Below are positions 9,596 to 18,569 of a stretch of DNA of 64,000 bases, one piece after another. Source of the DNA: Nitrospirota bacterium (GTDB taxonomy: Bacteria > Nitrospirota > Thermodesulfovibrionia > Thermodesulfovibrionales > UBA6898). A model generated the notes under the pieces. It saw only the letters and a list, made by a program, of their open reading frames with translations, was not told where the DNA came from and did no database searches. A program made the translations under genes and the position numbers. Each line of letters begins with the position of its first letter. Position 1 is the stretch's first letter. The stretch spans positions 1-64,000 of the forward strand of contig QKDO01000096.1 in NCBI GenBank assembly GCA_003252075.1. Reading direction: 5' to 3'.

Positions 9596-10837
9596 ATGGC
9601 AAAAGATGACTGGCAGGCATATTTCCAGGCTGTCAGGAAGCAGGACTGGCAGTCAGCCAGGGATGTGCTTCTGCAGATAGGCACAACGGAAAAGAACAAC
9701 CCTCAGACATACTTGAAGATCGGCGATATCTGCCAGCGAACAGGCGAAAAGGCAAACGCGATCGCCGCATATGCTCACGCCTCCCAGGTCCTCCGCATGC
9801 AGGGATTTGTCCAGAAGGCACTTGCAACGTATAAGATTGCCCTTCGGCTTGACCCGGACAACCAGAATATCATCAGCCGCGCAGAGATCCTGATGGAGGA
9901 GCTTGAGACAGTCAGGGCAAAACCCCATGCGCTTTCGGCCACCAGCTGGCCGCAGACGCCAGAGGACAGAAAACCATTGCTGCATTCTTCTCCACCTGAA
10001 ACAACCTTTGCTCCTGATTGGCTGGAAACAACGTCCCTTGCTCCGGAAAAACCAGATGCGGAATTCCCGGCTGCCGGGATACCGTCATGGATGGAAACTA
10101 CGTCGCTTGAGCCCGAAAAACCCGCGGGGAGAATACCGACATCGAGGATGGCACCATGGCTGGAAACGACATCGCTGTCTCCTGCACAGCAAGGCGGACC
10201 CGTTTCGGGGGAAACTGCTGAGGACATCACCACCGGACAGCCCGAAACTTTACCACCGCCACCCGCTCCTGCACAGGACGAACTGGAGTCGTGGCTTGAC
10301 TCCGCATTTGAAGCGCTCGATACCAGGATGTTCCTGTCAGATGACCGGCAGACGGCTGGCACTGCAGCAGGAGATGGTGCCTCCACGCAGAAAAACGAGA
10401 CCGGCCATACCGCAGTCAAGAGCTTCGAGGACCTCCTGTTCGCTCAGCAACTGCACGAACCTTTGCGGAGAACCTATGCTGACACCCAGGTCGTGATCAA
10501 AGAAGGTGATTCCGGAGATTCGCTCTACGTCATCCGTTCCGGCAAGGCAAAGGTTGTTGCCCATCTCCTGGGGAAAACGTTCGAACTGGCGGTCCTGGGC
10601 GAGGGGGATCTCTTCGGAGAAGTGGGCTTCCTGACCGGAAGGCCAAGAACGGCATCGGTAATTGCCGAAGGACCGCTTGAGGTGTGCGAGATCACCCGAC
10701 AGGATATCGAAAAGCTGATCGAATCTACTCCTGATATCATGGCAAAGATCGGGGACTTTTATGAGACGAGCGTCCGTGATATCATCAGCCAGATGAAAAA
10801 CCCAGCACCACCGCATGATCTTCCGACTGCAGAATAA
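9596..10837 (+). CDS. TPR-like protein with C-terminal cyclic-nucleotide-binding domain
   Basis: This 413-residue cytosolic protein has three parts. Residues 1-110 form TPR-like helical repeats. About 125-240 is a low-complexity linker with three copies of the motif W(L/M)ETTSL-x-P, spaced 26-27 residues apart. The C-terminal 130 residues are a cNMP-binding domain with GDLFGEVGFLTGRPRTASV, including the phosphate-binding Arg. There is no DNA-binding domain, so it is probably a cAMP- or cGMP-responsive adaptor. ATG 9596 is preferred to the GTG at 9581 because it starts the folded region. livHMGF follows on the same strand. Confidence 0.75.
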   Translation: MAKDDWQAYFQAVRKQDWQSARDVLLQIGTTEKNNPQTYLKIGDICQRTGEKANAIAAYAHASQVLRMQGFVQKALATYKIALRLDPDNQNIISRAEILMEELETVRAKPHALSATSWPQTPEDRKPLLHSSPPETTFAPDWLETTSLAPEKPDAEFPAAGIPSWMETTSLEPEKPAGRIPTSRMAPWLETTSLSPAQQGGPVSGETAEDITTGQPETLPPPPAPAQDELESWLDSAFEALDTRMFLSDDRQTAGTAAGDGASTQKNETGHTAVKSFEDLLFAQQLHEPLRRTYADTQVVIKEGDSGDSLYVIRSGKAKVVAHLLGKTFELAVLGEGDLFGEVGFLTGRPRTASVIAEGPLEVCEITRQDIEKLIESTPDIMAKIGDFYETSVRDIISQMKNPAPPHDLPTAE

Positions 10838-10883
10838 CCGTCCCGGAGTTTAATTTACCGCTTTCTTTCTGGTAATATTCCGT

Positions 10884-11786
10884 GTGCTCCTCCAGCAGCT
10901 GATAAACGGTCTCACGCTCGGCAGCGTATACGCGCTCATTGCCCTCGGCTATACCATGGTTTACGGCATCCTCGAACTCATTAATTTTGCCCATGGTGAG
11001 ATTTACATGCTCGGGGCCTATCTCGGCATCATCATACTCGGCTTCCTGACCGCTGCCGGACTCACCGCTTACAGTGTGCCGCTTGCACTTGCCCTTACCC
11101 TTCTGCTCACAGTCATCTTCTCGGCTTCCTACGGGTTCACCGTCGAGAAAATCGCCTACCGGCCCCTCAGGACAGCGCCCAAGCTCAGTCCGCTCATCAG
11201 CGCCATCGGCGTCTCTATCTTCCTCCAGAACTATGTCATGATCACCCAGGGAGCGACGGACAAGGTCTTTCCCTCGCTGGTCGGCAATGCAGGGTTCAGC
11301 ATCCTTTCAACACGCATAACCTTTCTCCAGGCGTCCATTATCGTGGTCTCCGGCATTATCATGGCGCTGCTCCATGCATTCATCAGGAAGACCCGTACCG
11401 GCAAGGCGATGCGGGCCGTAGCGCAGGACAGGTCAATGGCATCTCTGGTGGGGATCAATACGGACACCATCATATCCGTCACCTTCATCATAGGTTCAGG
11501 CCTTGCGGCGGTCGCCGGTCTCATGGTCTCCATGTATTACGGTCTCGTCAATTACTTCATCGGGTATTCTGCAGGCATCAAGGCATTCACGGCTGCCGTA
11601 CTGGGCGGGATCGGGAACATACCGGGGGCAATGTTTGGCGGCATCCTTCTCGGTCTTATCGAAAGCCTCGGCTCAGCCTATATCTCAAGTGAATACAAGG
11701 ACGTGTATGCATTTATCATCCTCATCGTCATCCTCCTGGTCAGACCCTCCGGACTCCTTGGCCGGGACGCGGAGGAAAAGATTTGA
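10884..11786 (+). CDS. livH: Branched-chain amino acid ABC transporter permease LivH
   Basis: Inner-membrane permease of 300 residues with about eight hydrophobic segments. It starts with the family signature NGLTLGSVYALIALGYTMVYG and carries INFAHGE in the first loop. The GTG start at 10884 lacks a strong ribosome-binding site. The gene leads a tight livH-livM-livG-livF operon; livM overlaps it by 4 bp. Substrates are inferred from the family (branched-chain amino acids, or urea and short-chain amides in some members). Confidence 0.92.
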   Translation: MLLQQLINGLTLGSVYALIALGYTMVYGILELINFAHGEIYMLGAYLGIIILGFLTAAGLTAYSVPLALALTLLLTVIFSASYGFTVEKIAYRPLRTAPKLSPLISAIGVSIFLQNYVMITQGATDKVFPSLVGNAGFSILSTRITFLQASIIVVSGIIMALLHAFIRKTRTGKAMRAVAQDRSMASLVGINTDTIISVTFIIGSGLAAVAGLMVSMYYGLVNYFIGYSAGIKAFTAAVLGGIGNIPGAMFGGILLGLIESLGSAYISSEYKDVYAFIILIVILLVRPSGLLGRDAEEKI

Positions 11787-12925
11787 TCACGATTCAGGAA
11801 AGCTTCAGCAGGACCCTTCTCCGGTCAGGTATCATCTCCCTCTGGTCTGCGCTCCTCTTTCTTCCCTTCAAGGGCTTGCGGGCATCAGCGCTGCTATTCG
11901 CCCTGCTCTTCCTTTCGGTCTTTCTCCTTACCTTTGCAGGATCATGGGTATCCTCCCAGCTGGCAAAGACTGCCGCGGTCAGGGAACGCATGCGCCGTTC
12001 ATTGCCCGAAGACCGGCGCTACCTTCTTTTGTTCCTTCTTCCTGCCCTTGCCATACCTTTTGCCGCGCAGAATTACCTTATCGACGTGGCGGTGCTGGCC
12101 GGGATCTATATCATACTTGCTCTGGGACTGAACGTTGTTGTCGGCTATACGGGACTGCTGAACCTCGGCTTCGTCGCCTACTACGCCATCGGTGCATACA
12201 GCTTCGCTCTCCTGAATACCAAACTCAGCCTCGGATTCTGGTCTGCGATGCCCTTTGCCGTCATTATCACCACCTTGGCCGGCTTCCTTTTCGCTGTCCC
12301 GGCATTGAGGCTGAAGGGCGATTACCTCGCCCTGGTAACGCTCGGATTTGGCGAGATCGTGAGGATAACGCTGAACAACTGGGACAGCTTTACGAACGGT
12401 CCCAACGGTATCGGCGGCATCACGGCACCGACGCTGGCCGGCATGTCCATCGAAACGCTTTCAGCGTATTATTACCTTGTCCTCTTTTTTGTTCTTGTTT
12501 CCATCGTGGTCATAGGAAGGGTACAGCGGTCGAGCATTGGAAGGGCGTGGATCGCCCTCAGGGAGGACGAGATCGCAGCGTCGGCCATGGGAATCCCGAG
12601 TACGCTCTATAAACTCTATTCGGTTTCCTTCGGCGCGTTCTGGGCTGGCATCGCTGGCTGCCTCTTCGCCGCGAAGATGCGTTTCATCTCACCGGAAAGC
12701 TTTACATTCATGGAGTCTGTGCTCGTCCTCTGCATGGTCATTCTGGGAGGATTGGGGAGCATCGGCGGCGTGATTGTGGGGGCGGTCATCCTTGTCATCC
12801 TTCCGGAGATTCTCAGGGAAGTGCAGATGTACCGCATGCTCGCACTGGGGGCCGGGATCGTGCTCCTCATGATCTTCCGTCCGCAGGGACTTTTTGGGGG
12901 AAAGGTTGTCTCTTCTCGATATTAG
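11783..12925 (+). CDS. livM: Branched-chain amino acid ABC transporter permease LivM
   Basis: Second permease, 380 residues. It has an N-terminal extension of two predicted spans and then the conserved LGLNVVVGYTGLLNLGFVAYYAIGAY segment. The EAA-like loop that meets the ATPases includes RAWIALREDEIAASAMG. The TTG start at 11783 overlaps the livH stop, consistent with translational coupling. The C-terminal coding end overlaps the start of livG. Confidence 0.92.
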   Translation: MITIQESFSRTLLRSGIISLWSALLFLPFKGLRASALLFALLFLSVFLLTFAGSWVSSQLAKTAAVRERMRRSLPEDRRYLLLFLLPALAIPFAAQNYLIDVAVLAGIYIILALGLNVVVGYTGLLNLGFVAYYAIGAYSFALLNTKLSLGFWSAMPFAVIITTLAGFLFAVPALRLKGDYLALVTLGFGEIVRITLNNWDSFTNGPNGIGGITAPTLAGMSIETLSAYYYLVLFFVLVSIVVIGRVQRSSIGRAWIALREDEIAASAMGIPSTLYKLYSVSFGAFWAGIAGCLFAAKMRFISPESFTFMESVLVLCMVILGGLGSIGGVIVGAVILVILPEILREVQMYRMLALGAGIVLLMIFRPQGLFGGKVVSSRY

Positions 12926-13670
12926 AGGGGTTTCCAAGCACTTCGGCGGCATCCGGGCGATCGAAGACATCAGCTTCTCGCTCAGGAGCGGGACCATCAT
13001 GAGCATCATCGGTCCGAATGGCGCCGGTAAAACGACTCTGTTCAACTGTCTTACCGGTTTCATCAAGCCGACCAGGGGAACGATTGTCTTCTCCGGCACC
13101 GACATATCGGGGTTTCCTGCAGACCGGGTAACACGTCTCGGCATATCGCGCACGTTTCAGAATATCCGGCTTTTCAGCAGCATGACGGTCATTGAAAACG
13201 TCATGGTGGCCCAGCATGCCGCCATCCGGTCAGGTCTCTTCAGCATCATCGCCCGAACCGGCCAGTTCAAAGAGAAGGAAAGATCCGTGCGTGAAACTGC
13301 CTATGAATATCTCGCGTTCATCGGCCTTGAGTCAGTTGCGGAAAATCCTGCGGGGAGTCTGCCATATGGAGCCCAGCGCAGGCTGGAGATCGCACGAACC
13401 CTGGCGACGGGGGCATCGCTCATTCTTCTGGATGAGCCGACTGCCGGCATGAACCCGCTTGAGACCGAGGCAATGATGCAGATGATCAAGAACATCCGGG
13501 AAATGGGCAAAACCGTCATCCTCATCGAGCATGACATGAAGTTCGTCATGGGCATATCAGACCGAATCATTGTGCTTGACCACGGCGTAAAGATCGCGGA
13601 GGGCGTACCCGCGGAAATAAGAAACGATCCTCTGGTGATCGAGGCATATCTCGGCAAGGAGACGCACTGA
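12894..13670 (+). CDS. livG: Branched-chain amino acid ABC transporter ATPase LivG
   Basis: Cytosolic ATPase with Walker A GPNGAGKTT, the signature region YGAQRRLEIARTLA (a degenerate LSGGQ, usual in LivG), Walker B LILLDEPTAGMNP and the switch His in LIEHDMKFV. The start is uncertain: TTG 12894 is the longest option, while TTG 12906 begins at the conserved SLLDIRGVSKHFGG region and lies right after GGGGGAAAGG. Either way it overlaps livM. Confidence 0.92.
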   Translation: MGERLSLLDIRGVSKHFGGIRAIEDISFSLRSGTIMSIIGPNGAGKTTLFNCLTGFIKPTRGTIVFSGTDISGFPADRVTRLGISRTFQNIRLFSSMTVIENVMVAQHAAIRSGLFSIIARTGQFKEKERSVRETAYEYLAFIGLESVAENPAGSLPYGAQRRLEIARTLATGASLILLDEPTAGMNPLETEAMMQMIKNIREMGKTVILIEHDMKFVMGISDRIIVLDHGVKIAEGVPAEIRNDPLVIEAYLGKETH

Positions 13671-13674
13671 TCCG

Positions 13675-14373
13675 ATGCTCAGAATCGAGGCGATCCATAC
13701 GTCATACGGACCGATCAGTGCGATCAAAGGCATTGATATGGAGGTCAGGAAAGGTGAGATCGTCTCTCTGATCGGGAGCAACGGAGCAGGAAAGTCGACC
13801 TGCCTTATGACGATATCCGGCATCCTGAAACCATCCAAGGGAAGCATCTTTCTCGGCAAGAGAAATATTGCAGGGCTCTCACCCCACAGCATCGTGTCGC
13901 AGGGTATCTGTCAGGTCCCTGAAGGCAGGAGAATATTCCCGCGACTTACGGTCCTGGAGAACCTCGAGATGGGTGCTTTTCTTCAGCGCAGTGATTTCAC
14001 GTCCACTCTTCACCGGGTATTCAAGCTGTTCCCGATTCTCGAAGAACGGAAGAAGCAGTACGGGGGGACGCTGAGCGGCGGCGAACAGCAGATGCTCGCG
14101 ATAGGCAGGGCACTCATGGCAAATCCCGACATTCTCCTGCTGGATGAGCCATCTCTCGGACTCGCGCCGATCATGGTGAGCAAGATCTTCAGGACCATTC
14201 AGGAGATCAACAGCGAGGGTGTTACGGTCCTCCTTGTGGAGCAGAATGCCCGGGCAGCGCTCAAACTTTCCCACAGAGGATATGTTCTCGAAAACGGCAT
14301 GATCACCCTTTCGGGAAGCGGCAATGACCTCCTTGACAACGAAAAGGTCCGGCAGGCGTATCTCGGAGAGTAG
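13675..14373 (+). CDS. livF: Branched-chain amino acid ABC transporter ATPase LivF
   Basis: The second ATPase, 232 residues, starts 4 bp after livG. Walker A is GSNGAGKST, the signature is LSGGEQQMLAIGRAL, and Walker B is ILLLDEPSLGLAP. The Q-loop region QVPEGRRIFPRLTV is diagnostic for LivF. No periplasmic binding protein (LivJ/LivK) is encoded before or after the four genes, so it must be supplied from elsewhere in the genome. Confidence 0.93.
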   Translation: MLRIEAIHTSYGPISAIKGIDMEVRKGEIVSLIGSNGAGKSTCLMTISGILKPSKGSIFLGKRNIAGLSPHSIVSQGICQVPEGRRIFPRLTVLENLEMGAFLQRSDFTSTLHRVFKLFPILEERKKQYGGTLSGGEQQMLAIGRALMANPDILLLDEPSLGLAPIMVSKIFRTIQEINSEGVTVLLVEQNARAALKLSHRGYVLENGMITLSGSGNDLLDNEKVRQAYLGE

Positions 14374-14506
14374 TGGACAGGTATAGGCACAGACAGAGAT
14401 ATCAGGCAAAGAAGAAAAACAGCTATGGGTTCAGGATAATTGCCCTTGCCAGCTTGTTTGTCTTCGTTTTTTCCTCTGCCGTTACCTGCTTCTGGTATAA
14501 TGTTGC

Positions 14507-14779
14507 ATGATTTCACGGGCGCATCTTTTCATTGACGGCAGAGTCCAGGGTGTTTTTTATCGGGCTTTCACCAGCGATCAGGCATCAAGACTCGGACTGA
14601 ACGGCTGGGTAAGGAACATGCCGGACGGCCGTGTTGAAGCGGTCTTCGAAGGTCGGACAGAACTGATCGAAGAGGCCATCATTGCCTGCAGAAGGGGCCC
14701 CTCGGGAGCCCATGTCACGACCGTGGACGTCACCTGGGAACCTGCTGCGGGAGAAAACGAATTTGCTGTCCGGTATTGA
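14507..14779 (+). CDS. acyP: Acylphosphatase
   Basis: A 90-residue cytosolic enzyme hydrolysing acyl phosphates such as acetyl or carbamoyl phosphate. The catalytic Arg lies in the phosphate-binding loop GRVQGVFYR and the catalytic Asn in NGWVRNMPDGRVEA. The C-terminal V-x-W-E-P strand is typical. It overlaps or abuts the next gene, with which it is probably co-transcribed. Confidence 0.93.
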   Translation: MISRAHLFIDGRVQGVFYRAFTSDQASRLGLNGWVRNMPDGRVEAVFEGRTELIEEAIIACRRGPSGAHVTTVDVTWEPAAGENEFAVRY

Positions 14780-14793
14780 CCGGTGCACGCGGA

Positions 14794-15480
14794 ATGATCA
14801 TGGGGAAATCAAAGAAAAAGCTCGGCGAAATGCTCCTTGAAGCCGGTCTCATTGATGAGATGCAGCTGAATTCCGCCCTTGCCTATCAGAAAGAATGGGG
14901 CGGAAGGGTTGGGACCATTTTGATCCGCAAGGGGTATGTGAGGGAAAGCGCCATGATCGCTATTATAGAGAAACAGTTAGGGATCAGCTGCCTGCCCCTC
15001 GAAAGCTTTGTGAAGCCATCACATGAGGTCATCCGCATGGTTACGGAGGACGTTGCCCGGAAGTTTTGCATCTTTCCTGTCAGCTTCGATGGCAGGACAC
15101 TGGTCGTGGCAACCGCTGATCCTACAGACCTGAAAATGCTCGATGACCTGGGGTTTCTGCTGAGCGTGAGGGTAAAGCCCGTGCTTGCCCTTGAATCAGA
15201 TATACTCACGGCAGTCGATCATTTCTATGACCCCCGGAGCAGTTCGGACAGGCTGCAAAGAACAACAGAGGAGAGGCAGGAGAACATGCTGCCTTCCGGG
15301 ATGGCGTTTGAGATTATCCACAGTCACGATCAGCCTTCGATGCTGGACCGTATTGCTCAAGAGGCCTCGGATAGATCTGTTGACAGTTCTGTACTCGGAG
15401 GCCTTATAGACCTGCTTGTCGCAAAGGGCGTCATCACCCGCGAAGAGCTTGCAGACAAGGTTCGGGCAAGAAAACAGTAG
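14794..15480 (+). CDS. Stand-alone MshEN/GspE N-terminal domain protein
   Basis: The 228-residue product contains the N-terminal domain of type II secretion/type IV pilus ATPases (KLGEMLLEAGLIDEMQL, then LGISCLPL, then VARKFCIFPV and VVATADPTDLKMLDDL) but no ATPase domain. In MshE this domain binds cyclic di-GMP. A C-terminal tail (LVAKGVITREELADKV) resembles a second short copy of the opening helices. The track start (TTG 14776) overlaps acyP; ATG 14794 after CGCGGA is more likely. Probably a regulatory or adaptor protein in motility or secretion; the partner is unknown. Confidence 0.75.
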   Translation: MIMGKSKKKLGEMLLEAGLIDEMQLNSALAYQKEWGGRVGTILIRKGYVRESAMIAIIEKQLGISCLPLESFVKPSHEVIRMVTEDVARKFCIFPVSFDGRTLVVATADPTDLKMLDDLGFLLSVRVKPVLALESDILTAVDHFYDPRSSSDRLQRTTEERQENMLPSGMAFEIIHSHDQPSMLDRIAQEASDRSVDSSVLGGLIDLLVAKGVITREELADKVRARKQ

Positions 15481-15536
15481 CGTGGCATACTTCTTTGCAC
15501 CGATAGCGATCCTTTGCTCTTCCGTTATCTTCTGCC

Positions 15537-16505
15537 ATGCAATTGCTTAACAAAATCGAAGAAAAGGTCCTTTCCGGCGGAAAGATATCCGCAAAAGAAG
15601 CAGGCTACCTTTCTTCTCTTCAGGCGCCGTCTGTCATGGACCTCTTCTCTGCGGCGAACAGAATACGCCGCCATTTCCGGGGAAATGCAGTAGACCTCTG
15701 CGCAATCGTGAATGCAAAATCCGGGAAATGCCCTGAGGACTGCGCCTATTGTGCGCAATCATCGCAGAGTGCCGCGACAATAGCCTCCTATGCGCTCCTC
15801 GAAGAAAGCACGGTCATCGAGAAGGCAAGAGCAGCCAAACAAGGAGGAGCAAGACGCTTCTGCATAGTCACCAGCGGCAGGAGGGTCTCGGGACGAGAGC
15901 TTGAGAAGATAGCGCTCATGATCGCATCGGTGCGTTCCATCGGCCTCCTGCCCTGCGCAACGCTTGGACTGCTGAAAAATAGAGATCTGAAAATGCTGAA
16001 AAATTCCGGCCTGCAGCGCTACCATAACAACCTCGAAACCTCGGCGCGGTATTTCCCGAAGGTATGCACGACCCACACGTATCAGGAGAAGATCCAGACC
16101 ATACGTGACGCTCGTGCCGCGGGGCTCGAGATCTGCTCCGGCGGCATTTTCGGGCTCGGAGAGACCTGGAAAGACAGAATCGATATGGCCTTCGCCCTGA
16201 GGGATATGGGACCGGACTCGGTACCGATTAATTTCCTTTCGCCGATTGCAGGGACAAATCTTGAGAAACAAAAGGTCCTCGAACCGCTCGATGCCCTGAA
16301 GATCATCAGCCTCTACCGCTTCATTCTGCCGGACAGGCAGATACGGGTCTGCGGCGGCCGCCTCCAGACCCTCGGTGAGATGAACGCCTTCATATTCCTT
16401 GCCGGCGCAGACGGTCTGCTTGTGGGTAATTACCTGACGACCCTCGGAAGGGGGTATCGGGAAGATCTTGAACTTATCCATTATCTCGGCCTTACGCCCG
16501 CCTGA
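15537..16505 (+). CDS. bioB: Biotin synthase
   Basis: A radical SAM enzyme of 322 residues that inserts sulfur into dethiobiotin. The SAM cluster motif is KCPEDCAYCAQ (CxxxCxxC). The next conserved blocks are present: NLETSARYFPKVCTTHTYQEK for the auxiliary cluster region, and ICSGGIFGLGET. The [2Fe-2S] Arg is in RVCGGRLQTLGEM. It is followed by bioW 60 bp downstream on the same strand. Confidence 0.96.
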   Translation: MQLLNKIEEKVLSGGKISAKEAGYLSSLQAPSVMDLFSAANRIRRHFRGNAVDLCAIVNAKSGKCPEDCAYCAQSSQSAATIASYALLEESTVIEKARAAKQGGARRFCIVTSGRRVSGRELEKIALMIASVRSIGLLPCATLGLLKNRDLKMLKNSGLQRYHNNLETSARYFPKVCTTHTYQEKIQTIRDARAAGLEICSGGIFGLGETWKDRIDMAFALRDMGPDSVPINFLSPIAGTNLEKQKVLEPLDALKIISLYRFILPDRQIRVCGGRLQTLGEMNAFIFLAGADGLLVGNYLTTLGRGYREDLELIHYLGLTPA

Positions 16506-16565
16506 TCGCCGGACTTCACCGGAGACGCATTTTTTCATACCCATCGTTATTGTATAATTCCATCC

Positions 16566-17459
16566 ATGTGGAACATCAGGATGAGGGCGTCACGAAAGAA
16601 CGCTTTTCCTATGAGGCAAGGAGCAAGGGGCAAAGGACAGGGGAAAAAAGCTGAAGGGCTGTTGACTCTTGCCTTGCGCCGTGTGTCTTCTTTCCGCGCT
16701 GACGAAGTCCATATTTCAGGCGCTGAGGGCATCTACCCGGAGAAGCTCGTCAGGGCAGTGGTACAGGAATATGTTGACCGTGCGCGGGACCATCCCAAAG
16801 GCAGGCCCGACAGGATAGCTGTCACGATCGAAAAGCTCCACGAAACGCCGAAAAGGATATCAGCACTCCCCGTCATCACCCTGAAATGCAGTTCTCCTGC
16901 GTATGCCCAGTCGCACATACGCAGGCTCCTTGCGACTGCCGGCATCTCATCACGGGCGCTGGATACGGCCTTCTCGATCGTACAGGGTGGAACAACCATG
17001 CGTGGAGCAGCGCTTGTGCATGCGCAGTCAGGCAGGCGCCTGGAGCCTGACCGTTTGCGGGGTATCCGTGCCTCGCGCCTCGGCATCACGCCCGCTGCAG
17101 AAAAGAAGCTGTCGCTGGTGCTGCAGCGCTGCGGTATCGATACGCAGACCGTAAGGGAGGCTCTCGTTCTGGCCTCAAAGGTCGCCAGGCATGAAGACAT
17201 CGTTGCCGAGCTCTGCATATCGGACGATCCTGGCTATACGACCGGCTACGTTGCCTCAAGCAGCACGGGCTACGTCCGGGTTCCGCATATAAAGAAAAGA
17301 AAGAGTACCGCCGGTGGCCGCGTCTTCTTTCTTAACAGTGCTGTTAATGTCCTGTCCGTCATACGGTATCTCGAAAAAACACCGGTTCTTGTCTCCTCGG
17401 TTCATCCCTGTTCAGGGAAGGCATCTGTCAATGAGATCCTCGATCGTTATCATCAGTAA
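16566..17459 (+). CDS. bioW: 6-carboxyhexanoate-CoA ligase (pimeloyl-CoA synthetase)
   Basis: It activates pimelate with ATP and CoA to pimeloyl-CoA, the entry step of biotin synthesis in organisms without BioC/BioH. BioW features are the N-terminal MRASR, then HISGAEGI, the long middle with GGTTMRGAALVHAQSGRRLEPDR, and the C-terminal GGRVFFLN. Between MRASRK and EGLLTLALRR there is a basic insert (MRQGARGKGQGKK) encoded by a purine-rich repeat-like stretch. It follows bioB; bioA, bioD and bioF are not in the window. The 3' end overlaps the next gene by 29 bp. Confidence 0.9.
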   Translation: MWNIRMRASRKNAFPMRQGARGKGQGKKAEGLLTLALRRVSSFRADEVHISGAEGIYPEKLVRAVVQEYVDRARDHPKGRPDRIAVTIEKLHETPKRISALPVITLKCSSPAYAQSHIRRLLATAGISSRALDTAFSIVQGGTTMRGAALVHAQSGRRLEPDRLRGIRASRLGITPAAEKKLSLVLQRCGIDTQTVREALVLASKVARHEDIVAELCISDDPGYTTGYVASSSTGYVRVPHIKKRKSTAGGRVFFLNSAVNVLSVIRYLEKTPVLVSSVHPCSGKASVNEILDRYHQ

Positions 17460-18303
17460 TCCGGCGTCGAGGACCTTTTCCCCTGCAAAGATCGGGCAGG
17501 CAGAACAGCTTCTTCATCAGCACGGCTTCCTGACCGAGATCCAGTTCACAGATCACCGGGACCATGCGCGCGTTCTCGCCCGCGAAGCTGTTCGGAAGAA
17601 GCCTTACTGTATCATTGCTGCAGGGGGTGACGGGACCATCAATGAAGTGGTCAATGGCATGGCTACGTCCGATGTCCCGCTCGGTATACTTCCTCTGGGG
17701 ACAACCAATGTCTTTGCCCGCGAGATCTTGCTGCCTCTCGACATAGAAGGCGCCGTCTGCAGGGTGATCAGCGGCACTCCCCGGGAGATTTCCCTCGGCA
17801 GAATCATAACGCCTTCGCTGAACCGGTACTTCTGCCTTATGGCCGGCATCGGCTTCGACGCGAAAACGGTCCATGATGTCAGCGGGACGCTGAAAAAACT
17901 CTCCGGGGAAGGCGCCTACATCTGGAGCGGCATCAAAAACATGTTGTTCTACTCGCCTGAAGAACTCTCCTTTTCGGTTGATGGCAAAACGATTAGCGGT
18001 TACACAGCCATTGTCGGCAAGGCCCGGAGATACGGCGGTGATTATTTGGCGACGCCGGACGCGGATATCGGTGATCCCGCTCTCCGGCTCTGCCTCCTCA
18101 CGGACCGATCTCGGTATGCCCTGCTGCGCTTCGCATATGGTATTCTCAGGGGCACCCATCTGCGTGATCCGAATGTCGCATACATCCGGGCAACTGACAT
18201 CACGGTTGCGGGACATGCATACATCCAACTGGATGGTGACTATTTCGGAGTGACCCCTTGCCGCATTATGACAGCACCAAACGTCCTCCGCATCATACAG
18301 TAA
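17431..18303 (+). CDS. Diacylglycerol kinase-family lipid kinase (YegS/BmrU-like)
   Basis: About 290 residues. The catalytic domain has IISNPASRT at the start, the nucleotide-binding GGDGTINEVVNG and PLGTTNVFAREI. The C-terminal beta-sandwich domain (IVGKARRYGGDYLATP) is complete. It would phosphorylate diacylglycerol or a related lipid at the membrane. The track extends it to 17314, but the conserved fold begins at MRSSIVIISNP (ATG 17431), which overlaps the bioW 3' end by 29 bp. Confidence 0.88.
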   Translation: MRSSIVIISNPASRTFSPAKIGQAEQLLHQHGFLTEIQFTDHRDHARVLAREAVRKKPYCIIAAGGDGTINEVVNGMATSDVPLGILPLGTTNVFAREILLPLDIEGAVCRVISGTPREISLGRIITPSLNRYFCLMAGIGFDAKTVHDVSGTLKKLSGEGAYIWSGIKNMLFYSPEELSFSVDGKTISGYTAIVGKARRYGGDYLATPDADIGDPALRLCLLTDRSRYALLRFAYGILRGTHLRDPNVAYIRATDITVAGHAYIQLDGDYFGVTPCRIMTAPNVLRIIQ

Positions 18304-18416
18304 ACGCTCGGTCGGCCAGGATCCTTTTTTTGCTCAGGGCAGGCGTTCTCTCTACGAACTTATACAGTTCCAATATGAAACATGAAATTAAGGTTACTTA
18401 AAATTAGAATTAGAGT

Positions 18417-18462
18417 TTGACAGGCATTGAATTATAAGGATATTCTTAATGACAAGCATTGA
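18417..18462 (+). promoter_or_regulatory. Sigma-70-like promoter with direct repeats
   Basis: TTGACA (18417-18422), an 18-bp spacer and TATTCT (18441-18446). Two 13-bp near-identical repeats, TGACAGGCATTGA (18418-18430) and TGACAAGCATTGA (18450-18462), start 32 bp apart, about three helical turns, one over the -35 and the other over the presumed start site. This suggests an operator for the cytochrome gene at 18570. Downstream lie GGAGGTGA, a tiny TTG ORF (18484-18501), a small CTCTC/GAGAG hairpin and a T6 run, which could form a leader. Confidence 0.5.
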
Positions 18463-18569
18463 GAAGGAGGTGAGAGGAAAGCATTGTCTCTCATGATCTG
18501 AGAGAGCAAGACAGATTTTTTGCATTCGCTTGATATGTTAGAACGAACATTTAACGGGGAGAGAAAAAC

